Positions 1 through 5,559 of a DNA stretch of 5,740 bases are shown in pieces. The translations under genes and the position numbers were made by a program. Numbering within the stretch: the stretch's first letter is position 1; each line of letters opens with the position of its first letter. The notes under the pieces were generated by a model that saw only the letters and a list, made by a program, of their open reading frames with translations, was not told where the DNA came from and did not search any database. The stretch is from assembly GCA_027019885.1 (NCBI GenBank), contig JALUWC010000536.1, positions 1 to 5,740 on the forward strand, read 5' to 3'. Source of the stretch: Geoglobus sp. (GTDB taxonomy: Archaea; Halobacteriota; Archaeoglobi; Archaeoglobales; Archaeoglobaceae).

Positions 1-363
1 CTGAGTGTTCATCATCGAAAAAGAGAATGCAAGAAGAATGAGATAGGATGATACTGCCACCAGCCCTCCACTTCCGGTGTTGAGATCTTTCATTGCATCG
101 ATTTTTCGTGATGGTGGGGCAAAAACTGCATCAAAAAAATCAGAAAGGCCATCAATATGATTTATCCCTTCAACGGCTATGTAAGCCAGTATTATGAGAA
201 AACCTGCACTGAGTTTCAGGGCAAAAATGGCAGGAATGGAAATCATTATGCCAGTCAATGCTCCAACGGCAGGCATTACAAAAAGATTTTTTCTCAGGCT
301 GTCAAAATCTCCACCAGCCTTCAGTGTTGTGAAAAAGCTTAAGCCCGCTCTGAATGCATTCAC
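1..363 (-). CDS. cobS: Adenosylcobinamide-GDP ribazoletransferase (cobalamin synthase), N-terminal part
   Basis: CobS is the integral-membrane enzyme that joins adenosylcobinamide-GDP to alpha-ribazole, completing the nucleotide loop of cobalamin. The visible 121 residues are cut by the left window edge; the full family length is about 240-260. Seen: an N-terminal FRAGLSFFTTLKAGG stretch (residues 4-18), a PAVGALTG segment (31-38), hydrophobic helices around 28-45 and 49-65, and the acidic motif GINHIDGLSDFFDA (66-79), with D71, D75 and D78. That motif is the family signature (HxDGLxDxxDA) thought to bind metal and substrate. A second conserved patch, the KDLNTGSGG stretch, is at 92-100. The start is GTG at 363-361: no ATG lies in frame before the conserved region, and a TATA-like element sits about 25 bases upstream, so the mRNA is probably leaderless. 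It diverges from the winged-helix/radical SAM operon. Family call confident; exact start less so. Confidence 0.93.
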   Translation of the reverse strand, partial: MNAFRAGLSFFTTLKAGGDFDSLRKNLFVMPAVGALTGIMISIPAIFALKLSAGFLIILAYIAVEGINHIDGLSDFFDAVFAPPSRKIDAMKDLNTGSGGLVAVSSYLILLAFSFSMMNTQ

Positions 364-383
364 AGTTGAAATGAATTTAAAGC

Positions 384-391
384 TCTTAAAA
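384..391 (-). promoter_or_regulatory. TATA-like element for cobS
   Basis: On the minus strand the box reads TTTTAAGA, centred about 24.5 bases before the GTG of cobS. This is the spacing expected for a leaderless archaeal transcript starting at or next to the start codon. No Shine-Dalgarno sequence is visible before the GTG. Inferred from spacing and base composition only. Confidence 0.45.
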
Positions 392-405
392 TTCTTGCGC
401 AATGG

Positions 406-415
406 TTTAATAAAA
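406..415 (+). promoter_or_regulatory. TATA-like element for the winged-helix/radical SAM operon
   Basis: TTTAATAAAA, centred about 24 bases before the ATG at 434. The position fits a leaderless transcript and favours 434 over the next in-frame ATG at 449 as the start. It lies only about 15 bases from the opposing cobS TATA element, so two TATA boxes facing opposite ways sit in a 70-base divergent gap. Confidence 0.5.
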
Positions 416-433
416 CAAAGGACAAGTATTCTT

Positions 434-643
434 ATGCTATCGGGAAACATGCTCAGAGTTCTTCAGATGCTCTCAGAAGGAGACATGACCCTTAAAAAGC
501 TCAGAAAGTCAACCAGACTTTCAGAAAAGATGCTTGAAAGTATTATCAATGCCCTTAAGGAAAAGGAGTACATATCTGTGGAAGGAGATCTGGCAAAAAT
601 AACGGAGCATGGGAAAGAAGTGGTAAAGAAGTCGCAGCTATGA
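434..643 (+). CDS. Small winged-helix DNA-binding protein
   Basis: A 69-residue protein that is essentially one winged helix-turn-helix domain. Visible order: helix 1 (about GNMLRVLQML, 4-13), helix 2 starting at TLKKLRKST (19-27), a recognition helix (about LSEKMLESIINALKEKEY, 29-46), and a beta wing (ISVEGDLAKITEHG, 47-60) ending in a basic tail. The reading frame stays open upstream to an ATG at 194, but that stretch is antisense to cobS and the domain begins near 449. I chose 434 for the well-placed TATA element; 449 is the alternative (64 residues). Its stop overlaps the start of the radical SAM gene (ATGA at 640-643), implying one mRNA and coupled translation. No effector domain or metal-binding cysteines are seen. 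It may regulate its own operon, or bind nucleic acid alongside the enzyme; the sequence does not say which. Confidence 0.72.
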   Translation: MLSGNMLRVLQMLSEGDMTLKKLRKSTRLSEKMLESIINALKEKEYISVEGDLAKITEHGKEVVKKSQL

Positions 644-1785
644 TCCTGGAATATGATGTGGGGGATGAGAAGGTATTCCTGATAAGGAGACTCATCGAGG
701 TAAGGTTCAGAAAAGACACATATGAAAAACTCCTGAAAAAATACCCAAAGGAGTACATAATCCAGTTTGCTGAGGAGAAGAAGGTTCTTCACCATGCCAC
801 AAAGAGAAGTCTGTTTTACATAACCTCCGAAAGCCAGATCCCTCTCCTTGGGCATGCTGCGTTTGGTCTGATTGACAGGGGTACAAATCTGATTCAGGTA
901 AGACCCATAACAGGATGCAATCTCAACTGCATATTCTGCAGTGTTGATGAAGGCAGGGGAAGCAGAACAAAGAAAAATGATTACATAATCGATCCCGATT
1001 ATCTTCTTGAAGAATACAGAAAGATTGCAGAGTTTAAAGGCAGGAGAGTTGAGGCTCACATAGACGGCCAGGCTGAGCCATTTCTATATCCATACATTGA
1101 GAAATTGATTCATGGTCTGAAAAAGATTAAAGAAACAGAAACTGTTTCGATTCAGACAAATGGCACCGTTATCAGTGAAGACATGATTGACAGGCTTGAT
1201 AGATCTCTTGACAGGGTCAATTTGAGCATAAGCGCCCTTGATGGTGAGCTGGCTGAGAAGATATACGGTGTGAGGTATCCTCTCAATAAGGTTGTGGAAA
1301 TTGCCGAATACATAGCCAGCAGCAGAATAGATCTGCTCATAGCCCCTGTGTGGCTTCCCGGAATAAACGATGAGGAAATCCCAAGAATAATTGAGTTTGC
1401 TCTTGAGATTGGTGCTGGAAAAAGATGGCCTGCTCTTGGAATACAGAAGTACATCCACTACAGAGGAGGGAGAAAGCTCAGGCATGGCATGTCATTCAGG
1501 TCATTTTACTCGAAGCTCAGAGAGTGGGAGGATGAGTACGGGGTCAGACTTGTTCTCAGCCCAAAGGACTTTGGAATCGAGAAGAGACCGAGATATCCCT
1601 CTCCGATAAAGAAGGGAGAGGTTCATTTTGCAAGAATAGCCCTTGATGGCAGAAGTTACGGAGAGAGAATTGCTGTCGTAAAGGGAAGAACTGTAACCGT
1701 TCTTACCAGCAGAAAACCGGGAAGTGGTGTGAGATTTGTAATAACAAGAGCGAAAGATGGGATATATCTGGGAGAAGAGGTATGA
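640..1785 (+). CDS. Radical SAM protein with C-terminal TRAM domain
   Basis: A 381-residue enzyme of unknown substrate. Seen: an N-terminal extension (about 1-85); the iron-sulfur motif TGCNLNCIFCS with C93, C97 and C100 (CX3CX2C, the [4Fe-4S] ligands of radical SAM enzymes); a GQAEPFLYP stretch (143-151) matching the SAM-binding 'GGEP' region; SIQTNGT (170-176) and NLSISALDG (194-202), which match later strands of the partial TIM barrel; and a C-terminal segment (about 325-380) with the hydrophobic pattern of a TRAM domain, a small beta-barrel that binds RNA in tRNA-modifying enzymes. Knowledge of these families suggests SAM-dependent radical chemistry on an RNA or RNA-associated substrate; that step is inference. 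It resembles an archaeal group of uncharacterised Fe-S oxidoreductases (possibly COG2100). The ATG at 640 overlaps the upstream stop by 4 bases. No second cysteine cluster is apparent. Confidence 0.88.
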   Translation: MILEYDVGDEKVFLIRRLIEVRFRKDTYEKLLKKYPKEYIIQFAEEKKVLHHATKRSLFYITSESQIPLLGHAAFGLIDRGTNLIQVRPITGCNLNCIFCSVDEGRGSRTKKNDYIIDPDYLLEEYRKIAEFKGRRVEAHIDGQAEPFLYPYIEKLIHGLKKIKETETVSIQTNGTVISEDMIDRLDRSLDRVNLSISALDGELAEKIYGVRYPLNKVVEIAEYIASSRIDLLIAPVWLPGINDEEIPRIIEFALEIGAGKRWPALGIQKYIHYRGGRKLRHGMSFRSFYSKLREWEDEYGVRLVLSPKDFGIEKRPRYPSPIKKGEVHFARIALDGRSYGERIAVVKGRTVTVLTSRKPGSGVRFVITRAKDGIYLGEEV

Positions 1786-2064
1786 GGCATTTGGAGTCCA
1801 GGAAAAAGCATATGTGTCTTCTCCTTTCTGGAAAAAAAGAGATCAACAATCAGGAAGCAAGGAGAGAGACCAAAATTGAAAATCACTCAAGCAGGTAGTG
1901 GAAAAACAGTGAAAAAGTAGTGTTCATGAAGCACATAAATTGCCTGACTGTGTCAAATTTTTCTATTTTTCTCAATCTTGCGTAAATGAGAAAAGATAGA
2001 TCTGATGAGTGAAGATATCAGAAAAAATCAAAAAGCTTTAGTAGTTACCCAGCAAAGCCTCAGC
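1786..2064. other. Intergenic gap between the radical SAM operon and adk
   Basis: A stretch of 279 bases without a convincing gene. Its first half is purine-rich, the middle holds a T-rich probable terminator (1958-1970), and the last 60 bases are an open frame running into adk. TATA-like candidates for adk are weak: CTTTAGTA near 2036-2043 suits a leaderless start at 2065, and CATAAATT near 1934-1941 would give a leader of about 100 bases. No tRNA fold or paired C/D boxes were recognised by eye. Confidence 0.5.
1958..1970 (+). terminator. T-rich archaeal terminator after the radical SAM operon
   Basis: TTTTTCTATTTTT on the plus strand, within a wider pyrimidine-rich run (about 1956-1974), roughly 170 bases after the radical SAM stop. 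Archaeal RNA polymerase terminates at such non-template T-tracts without needing a hairpin. No strong hairpin precedes it. Assigned by composition and position. Confidence 0.45.
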
Positions 2065-2718
2065 ATGAACCTGATACTTCTCGGCCCTCCCGGAGCAGGA
2101 AAGGGGACTCAGGCAAAGAGGATAGTTGAAAAATACAAAATTCCTCAGATATCCACTGGTGATATGTTCAGGGAGGCTGTTTCAAAGGGAACGGAGCTTG
2201 GAAAAAAGGCAAAGGAGTACATGGACAGTGGGAAACTGGTTCCAGACAAGATCGTGATAGGAATCGTGAGAGAGAGACTGTCTCGGGATGACTGTGCAAA
2301 GGGATTTATTCTCGATGGCTTTCCGAGGACTATAAAGCAGGCTGAAGCACTTGATGAGATGCTTGATGACATGAACAGGAAAATTGATGCTGTAATCAAC
2401 ATCTCTGTCCCGGATGACGAGATTGTCAAGCGAATAGTTTTCAGAAGAACATGCAAGAGCTGTGGTGCGGTTTACAATCTGATATACAGCCCACCAAAGG
2501 TTGAAGGAAAGTGTGACAAATGTGGTGGAGAGCTCTACCAGAGAGATGACGATAAAGAAGAGACCGTAAAGGAAAGGCTCAGGGTTTACAGAGAGCAGAC
2601 CGAACCGTTAATTCAGTATTACGGTCAGAAAGGGGTTGTTAGGGATATAGATGGAACAAAGAGCATTGACGAGGTCTGGGAACAGATAGAGGAAGTTCTT
2701 GAAGGTATCAGATCCTGA
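2065..2718 (+). CDS. adk: Adenylate kinase (zinc-lid type)
   Basis: Catalyses ATP + AMP = 2 ADP in the cytoplasm, setting adenylate energy charge. A protein of 217 residues, the usual length for the long-lid form. Seen in order: P-loop GPPGAGKGT (7-15); AMP-site STGDMFRE (30-37, R36); the DGFPRT motif (84-89, R88); and a lid with four cysteines, C130, C133, C150 and C153 (CX2C...CX2C), which binds structural zinc. YQRDDD (158-163, R160) and R171 supply further phosphate-binding arginines. The frame stays open 20 codons further up to an ATG at 2005, but the protein family begins directly with [10 protein letters not shown], so 2065 is chosen. No Shine-Dalgarno sequence precedes it. This bacterial-like Adk is what I recall for Archaeoglobus, in place of the trimeric archaeal AdkA. 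Its 3' end overlaps the convergent hydrolase gene by 11 bases. Confidence 0.97.
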   Translation: MNLILLGPPGAGKGTQAKRIVEKYKIPQISTGDMFREAVSKGTELGKKAKEYMDSGKLVPDKIVIGIVRERLSRDDCAKGFILDGFPRTIKQAEALDEMLDDMNRKIDAVINISVPDDEIVKRIVFRRTCKSCGAVYNLIYSPPKVEGKCDKCGGELYQRDDDKEETVKERLRVYREQTEPLIQYYGQKGVVRDIDGTKSIDEVWEQIEEVLEGIRS

Positions 2719-3415
2719 TGGATTCAACACTCTCTCCTTCTCTCTTTTCAGAAACCCAGTTGAAAGCAAGTTCAATTATTTTTCTGTTTTTCCTGAGAAA
2801 ATGATCTCCGTTCTCAACTTTAACAAATTTCCTGGGAGCTCTTGATTTTTCGTATATTTTGATTCCATGAGAAAAAGGAACAATGTCATCGTTCAATCCA
2901 TGAACAACGAGCACATCCTTTTTCGGATTTGTAGTGGAGGGGCAGATGATTTCGAATTCATCCAGCAGCTTTCTTCTGAAGATGTCATAATCCCTAATTC
3001 CTTTGAGTGTTCTTTTTAAAATTGCGTTGGAGTAAATCTCTCTGATTGATTCCTCTGTGAAAAGGCTCAGATCGAATGGAGAGGAAATTATTGAATAGCT
3101 CTCAGCACCCTCTATTCCGTAAGCTATTGCCCCACCCATGCTGAAGCCAACCAGATGGAATCTGTCAAAGTTCTCTGCGACTAATTCCAGATCTTCAAAC
3201 CACCTCAAAAGGCTGAATTCACCTCTGCTCTTTCCTGTTCCTGTGAAGTCAAAAATCAGAGCAGGAATCCCTCTTTTTGAGAAAAATTCTGCAATGAGAT
3301 CGTAGCTTTTATCTATTGCAGAACCGGGCTCGTAGGGCAAGCCATGACACACTATAACGGCCTCATCAACATTGAGTCTTGTGAAGTTTCTCCCGATACT
3401 GATGTCAATTTTCAT
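2708..3415 (-). CDS. Alpha/beta hydrolase, probable serine esterase or acyl hydrolase
   Basis: A 235-residue cytoplasmic alpha/beta hydrolase with a full catalytic triad. Seen: oxyanion-hole region [11 protein letters not shown] (22-32, H24-G25); [10 protein letters not shown] (56-65), the loop of the 'D.RG.G.S.G' type; nucleophile elbow GFSMG (90-94) with S92; acid in [10 protein letters not shown] (171-180), most likely D176; and H205 in NGDHFL (202-207). Only about 84 residues separate the serine from the acid, so any cap over the active site is small. There is no signal peptide. The substrate cannot be read from sequence; esterase, thioesterase or acylpeptide-type activity are all possible. 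The ATG overlaps the stop of the upstream regulator by 4 bases (ATGA), so the two are translated together and the regulator probably controls it. It is convergent with adk. Confidence 0.9.
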   Translation of the reverse strand: MKIDISIGRNFTRLNVDEAVIVCHGLPYEPGSAIDKSYDLIAEFFSKRGIPALIFDFTGTGKSRGEFSLLRWFEDLELVAENFDRFHLVGFSMGGAIAYGIEGAESYSIISSPFDLSLFTEESIREIYSNAILKRTLKGIRDYDIFRRKLLDEFEIICPSTTNPKKDVLVVHGLNDDIVPFSHGIKIYEKSRAPRKFVKVENGDHFLRKNRKIIELAFNWVSEKREGESVESIRI

Positions 3416-3774
3416 TTGAGCCCCACAAGCTTTTCGAGTTCTTCAAGTTCTTTTTCAAGCTTGTTAAGCTCATCTCGCTTTCTTTCAACAAGTTCTTTCA
3501 CAATGTCCCTTATATCCAAGGACAGTTTGTAACTCTTTAATGGCCTCCCTTTACCCTTCTTCTTGATCTCTTTCTCCTTTATCCACCCAAGGGTTTTCAA
3601 ATCCTTCATGGCAAGGCTGACTTCAGGCTGCCTGAGATTTGCCTCCCTTTCTATATCTCTTGAAACAGCCTCACCAACCTTTGAAAGATAAACGATGACC
3701 CTGGCTATATTTCTGTTTAAACCAGCTTCAGAGAGGAGATCGATGAACCTTTCATCCTTAGAGTCGAGCTCCAT
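3412..3774 (-). CDS. Winged-helix transcriptional regulator with C-terminal coiled coil
   Basis: A 120-residue regulator. Seen: an N-terminal helix (about 7-18); a winged helix-turn-helix core (about 20-85) of ArsR/TrmB-like pattern, with RVIVYLSKVGEAVSRDIE (25-42), a recognition helix near LRQPEVSLAMKDLKTLGW (47-64) and a very basic wing (KEKEIKKKGKGRP, 66-78); then a charged heptad-like helix rich in E, K and L (about 88-117) that should form a dimerising coiled coil. No cysteines or ligand domain are present, so a metal-sensing or redox role has no visible support. It has its own TATA element, a strong ribosome binding site and an inverted repeat over the promoter, consistent with autoregulation. 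It heads an operon with the alpha/beta hydrolase. The ligand and regulon are unknown. Confidence 0.87.
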   Translation of the reverse strand: MELDSKDERFIDLLSEAGLNRNIARVIVYLSKVGEAVSRDIEREANLRQPEVSLAMKDLKTLGWIKEKEIKKKGKGRPLKSYKLSLDIRDIVKELVERKRDELNKLEKELEELEKLVGLK

Positions 3775-3777
3775 AAT

Positions 3778-3785
3778 ATCACCTC
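3778..3785 (-). promoter_or_regulatory. Strong Shine-Dalgarno sequence of the regulator gene
   Basis: On the minus strand GAGGTGAT stands three bases before the ATG at 3774 and is perfectly complementary to the 3' end of archaeal 16S rRNA. It fixes the regulator start. It stands out here because most other first-in-operon genes in the window lack such a site and look leaderless. Confidence 0.8.
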
Positions 3786-3803
3786 ATTATTATTTAGCTC
3801 AAT

Positions 3804-3811
3804 GATATAAA
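3804..3811 (-). promoter_or_regulatory. TATA box of the regulator-hydrolase operon
   Basis: TTTATATC on the minus strand, close to the archaeal TATA consensus, with an A-rich BRE-like stretch (GTAAAATA) upstream. A centre near 3807 predicts transcription starting near 3781-3785, a leader of roughly 7-11 bases that would just include or clip the Shine-Dalgarno sequence. Confidence 0.6.
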
Positions 3812-3826
3812 TATTTTACTATTTAT
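3807..3826. repeat. Inverted repeat overlapping the regulator TATA box (candidate operator)
   Basis: ATAAATA (3807-3813) and TATTTAT (3820-3826) form a perfect 7-base inverted repeat around a 6-base spacer. Outer flanks TCAAT (3799-3803) and ATTGA (3825-3829) extend the symmetry if three bases (3804-3806) are skipped. A second short repeat, TTGAA-TTA-TTCAA, follows at 3826-3838. The repeat covers part of the TATA box and the BRE side, a usual place for a dimeric winged-helix repressor. Because the region is very AT-rich, chance is a real alternative. Confidence 0.4.
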
Positions 3827-3895
3827 TGAATTATTCAAAAATACCTCAATACATCTTTCGAAACATTTTTTTTCGAGTTAATTAATTTAAGAAGG

Positions 3896-4555
3896 ATGAA
3901 GGTTATAGCACTTGGTGGTTCAGTCCTTTTTGGAGATTTTGACATTAAAAGAATAAAGAGCTTTGCGCAGGTGATAAATCGGTACAATGACAGACTTGCC
4001 ATAGTAGTTGGGGGAGGGAAAATTGCCAGAAAATACATTGAGGCGGCAAGATCTCTCGGAGCAGACGAGGTGACATGCGATACCATAGGAATTGATGTTA
4101 CGAGGATAAATGCGGCGGTTCTGGCCACATCACTCGATAATGCACCTCTCACAGTTCCTGAAAACTTTTTTCAGGCAAAAGAGCTTTTAGAAAGATACAA
4201 AAGGATTGTAATGGGGGGAACATTCCCCGGCCATACAACGGATGCCACCTCTGCCCTTTTAGCTGAATTTTTAAGAGCGGAAGAGCTTCTAATCGCAACT
4301 TCTGCCGATGGCGTTTATACCAAGGACCCCGGTATTTACAGTGATGCCGAGAGAATTGAAAAAATGAGTCCGGATGAACTTGTGGAAATAGTCTCTAAGA
4401 ACAGCATAAGGGCCGGGAGCAGCAGTGTTGTGGATCTCCTGGCGTCAAAAATAATTCAGAGGAGTAAAATAAAGACCAAAATCTTCTTTGGAACTCCGCA
4501 CAATCTTGAGAGAGCCTTGAAGGGGGAGAATGTTGGTACCTTAGTCAGCTACTAA
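3896..4555 (+). CDS. pyrH: Uridylate kinase (UMP kinase), archaeal type
   Basis: Phosphorylates UMP to UDP with ATP in pyrimidine nucleotide synthesis; a cytoplasmic amino-acid-kinase-fold enzyme, hexameric in studied archaea. A protein of 219 residues, the normal archaeal length and shorter than bacterial PyrH (about 240). Seen: LGGSVL (6-11), phosphate binding; VVGGGKIAR (37-45); DTIGIDVTRINA (62-73), the UMP-binding and interface helix; MGGTFPGHTTDATSALLAE (106-124), uridylate and phosphate contacts; and ATSADGVYTKDP (134-145), the nucleotide-binding signature of the fold. The start is ATG at 3896, directly before the first conserved strand; GAAGG abuts the ATG with no spacer, so it is unlikely to work as a ribosome binding site. 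No well-placed TATA box is evident: the AT-rich run GTTAATTAATTTAAG (3877-3891) is too close. The stop overlaps the convergent surface-protein gene by 4 bases. Confidence 0.96.
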   Translation: MKVIALGGSVLFGDFDIKRIKSFAQVINRYNDRLAIVVGGGKIARKYIEAARSLGADEVTCDTIGIDVTRINAAVLATSLDNAPLTVPENFFQAKELLERYKRIVMGGTFPGHTTDATSALLAEFLRAEELLIATSADGVYTKDPGIYSDAERIEKMSPDELVEIVSKNSIRAGSSSVVDLLASKIIQRSKIKTKIFFGTPHNLERALKGENVGTLVSY

Positions 4556-5508
4556 ATCTTCCATTCTCCCGTGCTTTCCCCTTCTTCTTCGCTCTCCTCC
4601 GCATCTTTCTTTCTTGAAGTCAGAATGAAAAGTACTATACCCACCGCTATCAGTCCAACTCCGGCTATTAAAGGAAGATTGAGTCCCTGACCCTGTTCTC
4701 CATTCTGGGTTGTGATTTGACTCACTGCTCCCTGACTCATTTCAGCATTTAGCTGGTATATGCCTGGTTTTAGATTTTCTGCTTTCAGGACATCGAAAAC
4801 AACGCCCTGGTTACTGGTGATCTGGGTTTCTTTGGTAAAGCCATCAGGGGGGGTTACCTTTATCTGGACAGGATGGATTATCCTCACAATGTCTGCTGGG
4901 TAATCAACAACAAGCTGAATTGAGTCAGAAGGGAAATAGAGATAAGCAAGAGAAAACACCCCTTTTGGCTGAACTGTCGCATTTTTGATTATAATCTTGC
5001 CGGTTTCCTGAACGATTTTGTCGTAAACAACTCCCGACTGTTTGAGAGTTTGTTCATCAACAACAATGTGGCTTGCTCCAGCAGGAACCTTTTTCACAAT
5101 GTCTCCATGGTAGTATTTTTCTGCTGTATTTTCGAAGTTCACGATCTCCATAACTGCAAAACCATCCTGCTGCATATTTAGAATGAAATGTATGTTGTCC
5201 ACTTTCAGAACCTTTGAATCGTTTGTCTCGCTGAAATCAACCCTCACAGAGCTATTTTCTGGAATCGATATCGTTGAGATGAACCGTTTTGCTCCGTAGC
5301 TGACAATGAGATGATAGCTTCCGTTTGTTATGTTCTGGATATTGATCGTGCTTTCCTGAACTGTTATATTCTGTGAGAATGTGCTGTTATTCATCGATAT
5401 GAGATTTACGGTAACATTTCCGCCCGTATAACCGTTAAGGGTAATTTCAAATGCTTCTGCACTGAATATGAGCATTAAAAAGGCCAGTACAAACACCAAT
5501 CTCTTCAT
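4552..5508 (-). CDS. Exported, C-terminally membrane-anchored surface protein of unknown function
   Basis: A 318-residue protein that I cannot assign to a named family. Seen: a Sec signal peptide (KR, then a hydrophobic core 4-15, with AEA before a likely cleavage after A19); a beta-rich extracellular part; one transmembrane helix near the C terminus (about 278-297), followed by RKK and a highly acidic cytoplasmic tail (DAEESEEEGES, 302-312). This predicts the bulk outside the cell. N-glycosylation sequons (N-X-S/T) are dense in the first 100 mature residues: N31, N40, N41, N47, N59, N62, N85 and N96, plus N176. The N-terminal 20-92 looks like a small beta-sandwich of the carboxypeptidase-regulatory or PEGA kind, and residues 205-255 may be another beta domain; both are guesses. 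There are no cysteines and no heme motifs. The ATG at 5508 lies about 25 bases from the TATA element shared with the divergent gene. Confidence 0.85.
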   Translation of the reverse strand: MKRLVFVLAFLMLIFSAEAFEITLNGYTGGNVTVNLISMNNSTFSQNITVQESTINIQNITNGSYHLIVSYGAKRFISTISIPENSSVRVDFSETNDSKVLKVDNIHFILNMQQDGFAVMEIVNFENTAEKYYHGDIVKKVPAGASHIVVDEQTLKQSGVVYDKIVQETGKIIIKNATVQPKGVFSLAYLYFPSDSIQLVVDYPADIVRIIHPVQIKVTPPDGFTKETQITSNQGVVFDVLKAENLKPGIYQLNAEMSQGAVSQITTQNGEQGQGLNLPLIAGVGLIAVGIVLFILTSRKKDAEESEEEGESTGEWKI

Positions 5509-5521
5509 AAACCAAAATTTT

Positions 5522-5543
5522 GCAAAAGGTATATAATGTTTGC
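5522..5543. promoter_or_regulatory. Shared, near-symmetric bidirectional promoter (BRE-TATA-BRE)
   Basis: GCAAA (5522-5526), TATATA (5530-5535) and TTTGC (5539-5543) form one symmetric element centred at 5532.5. The TATA core lies about 24.5 bases from the surface-protein ATG (5508, minus) and 27.5 bases from the DUF362 ATG (5560, plus). Both distances fit leaderless transcripts, and no other TATA-like sequence in the 51-base gap is positioned as well. The A-rich arms occupy the place of the TFB recognition element on each side. Dual use is inferred from geometry. Confidence 0.6.
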
Positions 5544-5559
5544 TGGGTTTCTAAGAATC

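Noticed and set aside
157..342. 61-residue plus-strand reading frame
   Set aside because: It lies wholly opposite cobS, whose minus-strand frame has clear family motifs; the plus-strand peptide shows no domain.
194..433. Upstream extension of the small winged-helix protein to the ATG at 194
   Set aside because: This stretch is antisense to the conserved N-terminal half of cobS, and the winged-helix domain starts only near 449.
463..1059. 198-residue minus-strand reading frame
   Set aside because: It is antisense to the winged-helix and radical SAM genes, including the CX3CX2C motif; composition is that of a shadow frame.
1797..1832. Stem-loop with TCCAG-g-AAA pairing to TTT-CTGGA around a 19-base loop, followed by an A-run
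   Set aside because: Short stem with a bulge and long loop, followed by A rather than T residues, so it does not look like a terminator or a known RNA element.
1782..1898. 38-codon reading frame overlapping the radical SAM stop (ATGA)
   Set aside because: The overlap mimics translational coupling, but the peptide is lysine/arginine-rich with no recognisable motif and lies in purine-rich non-coding-like DNA. It could be real only if conserved in relatives.
1925..2015. Possible C/D-box guide RNA (CTGA near 1944-1947, TGATGA near 2003-2008)
   Set aside because: The boxes are in the wrong order and spacing, with no paired internal C'/D' boxes and no terminal stem.
2005..2064. N-terminal 20-residue extension of adenylate kinase from the ATG at 2005
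   Set aside because: Adenylate kinases begin directly at the first beta strand before the P-loop; the added residues are polar and unlike the family.
5536..5559. Earlier in-frame ATG for the DUF362 gene
   Set aside because: It overlaps the TATA element, so a transcript from this promoter would start downstream of it.
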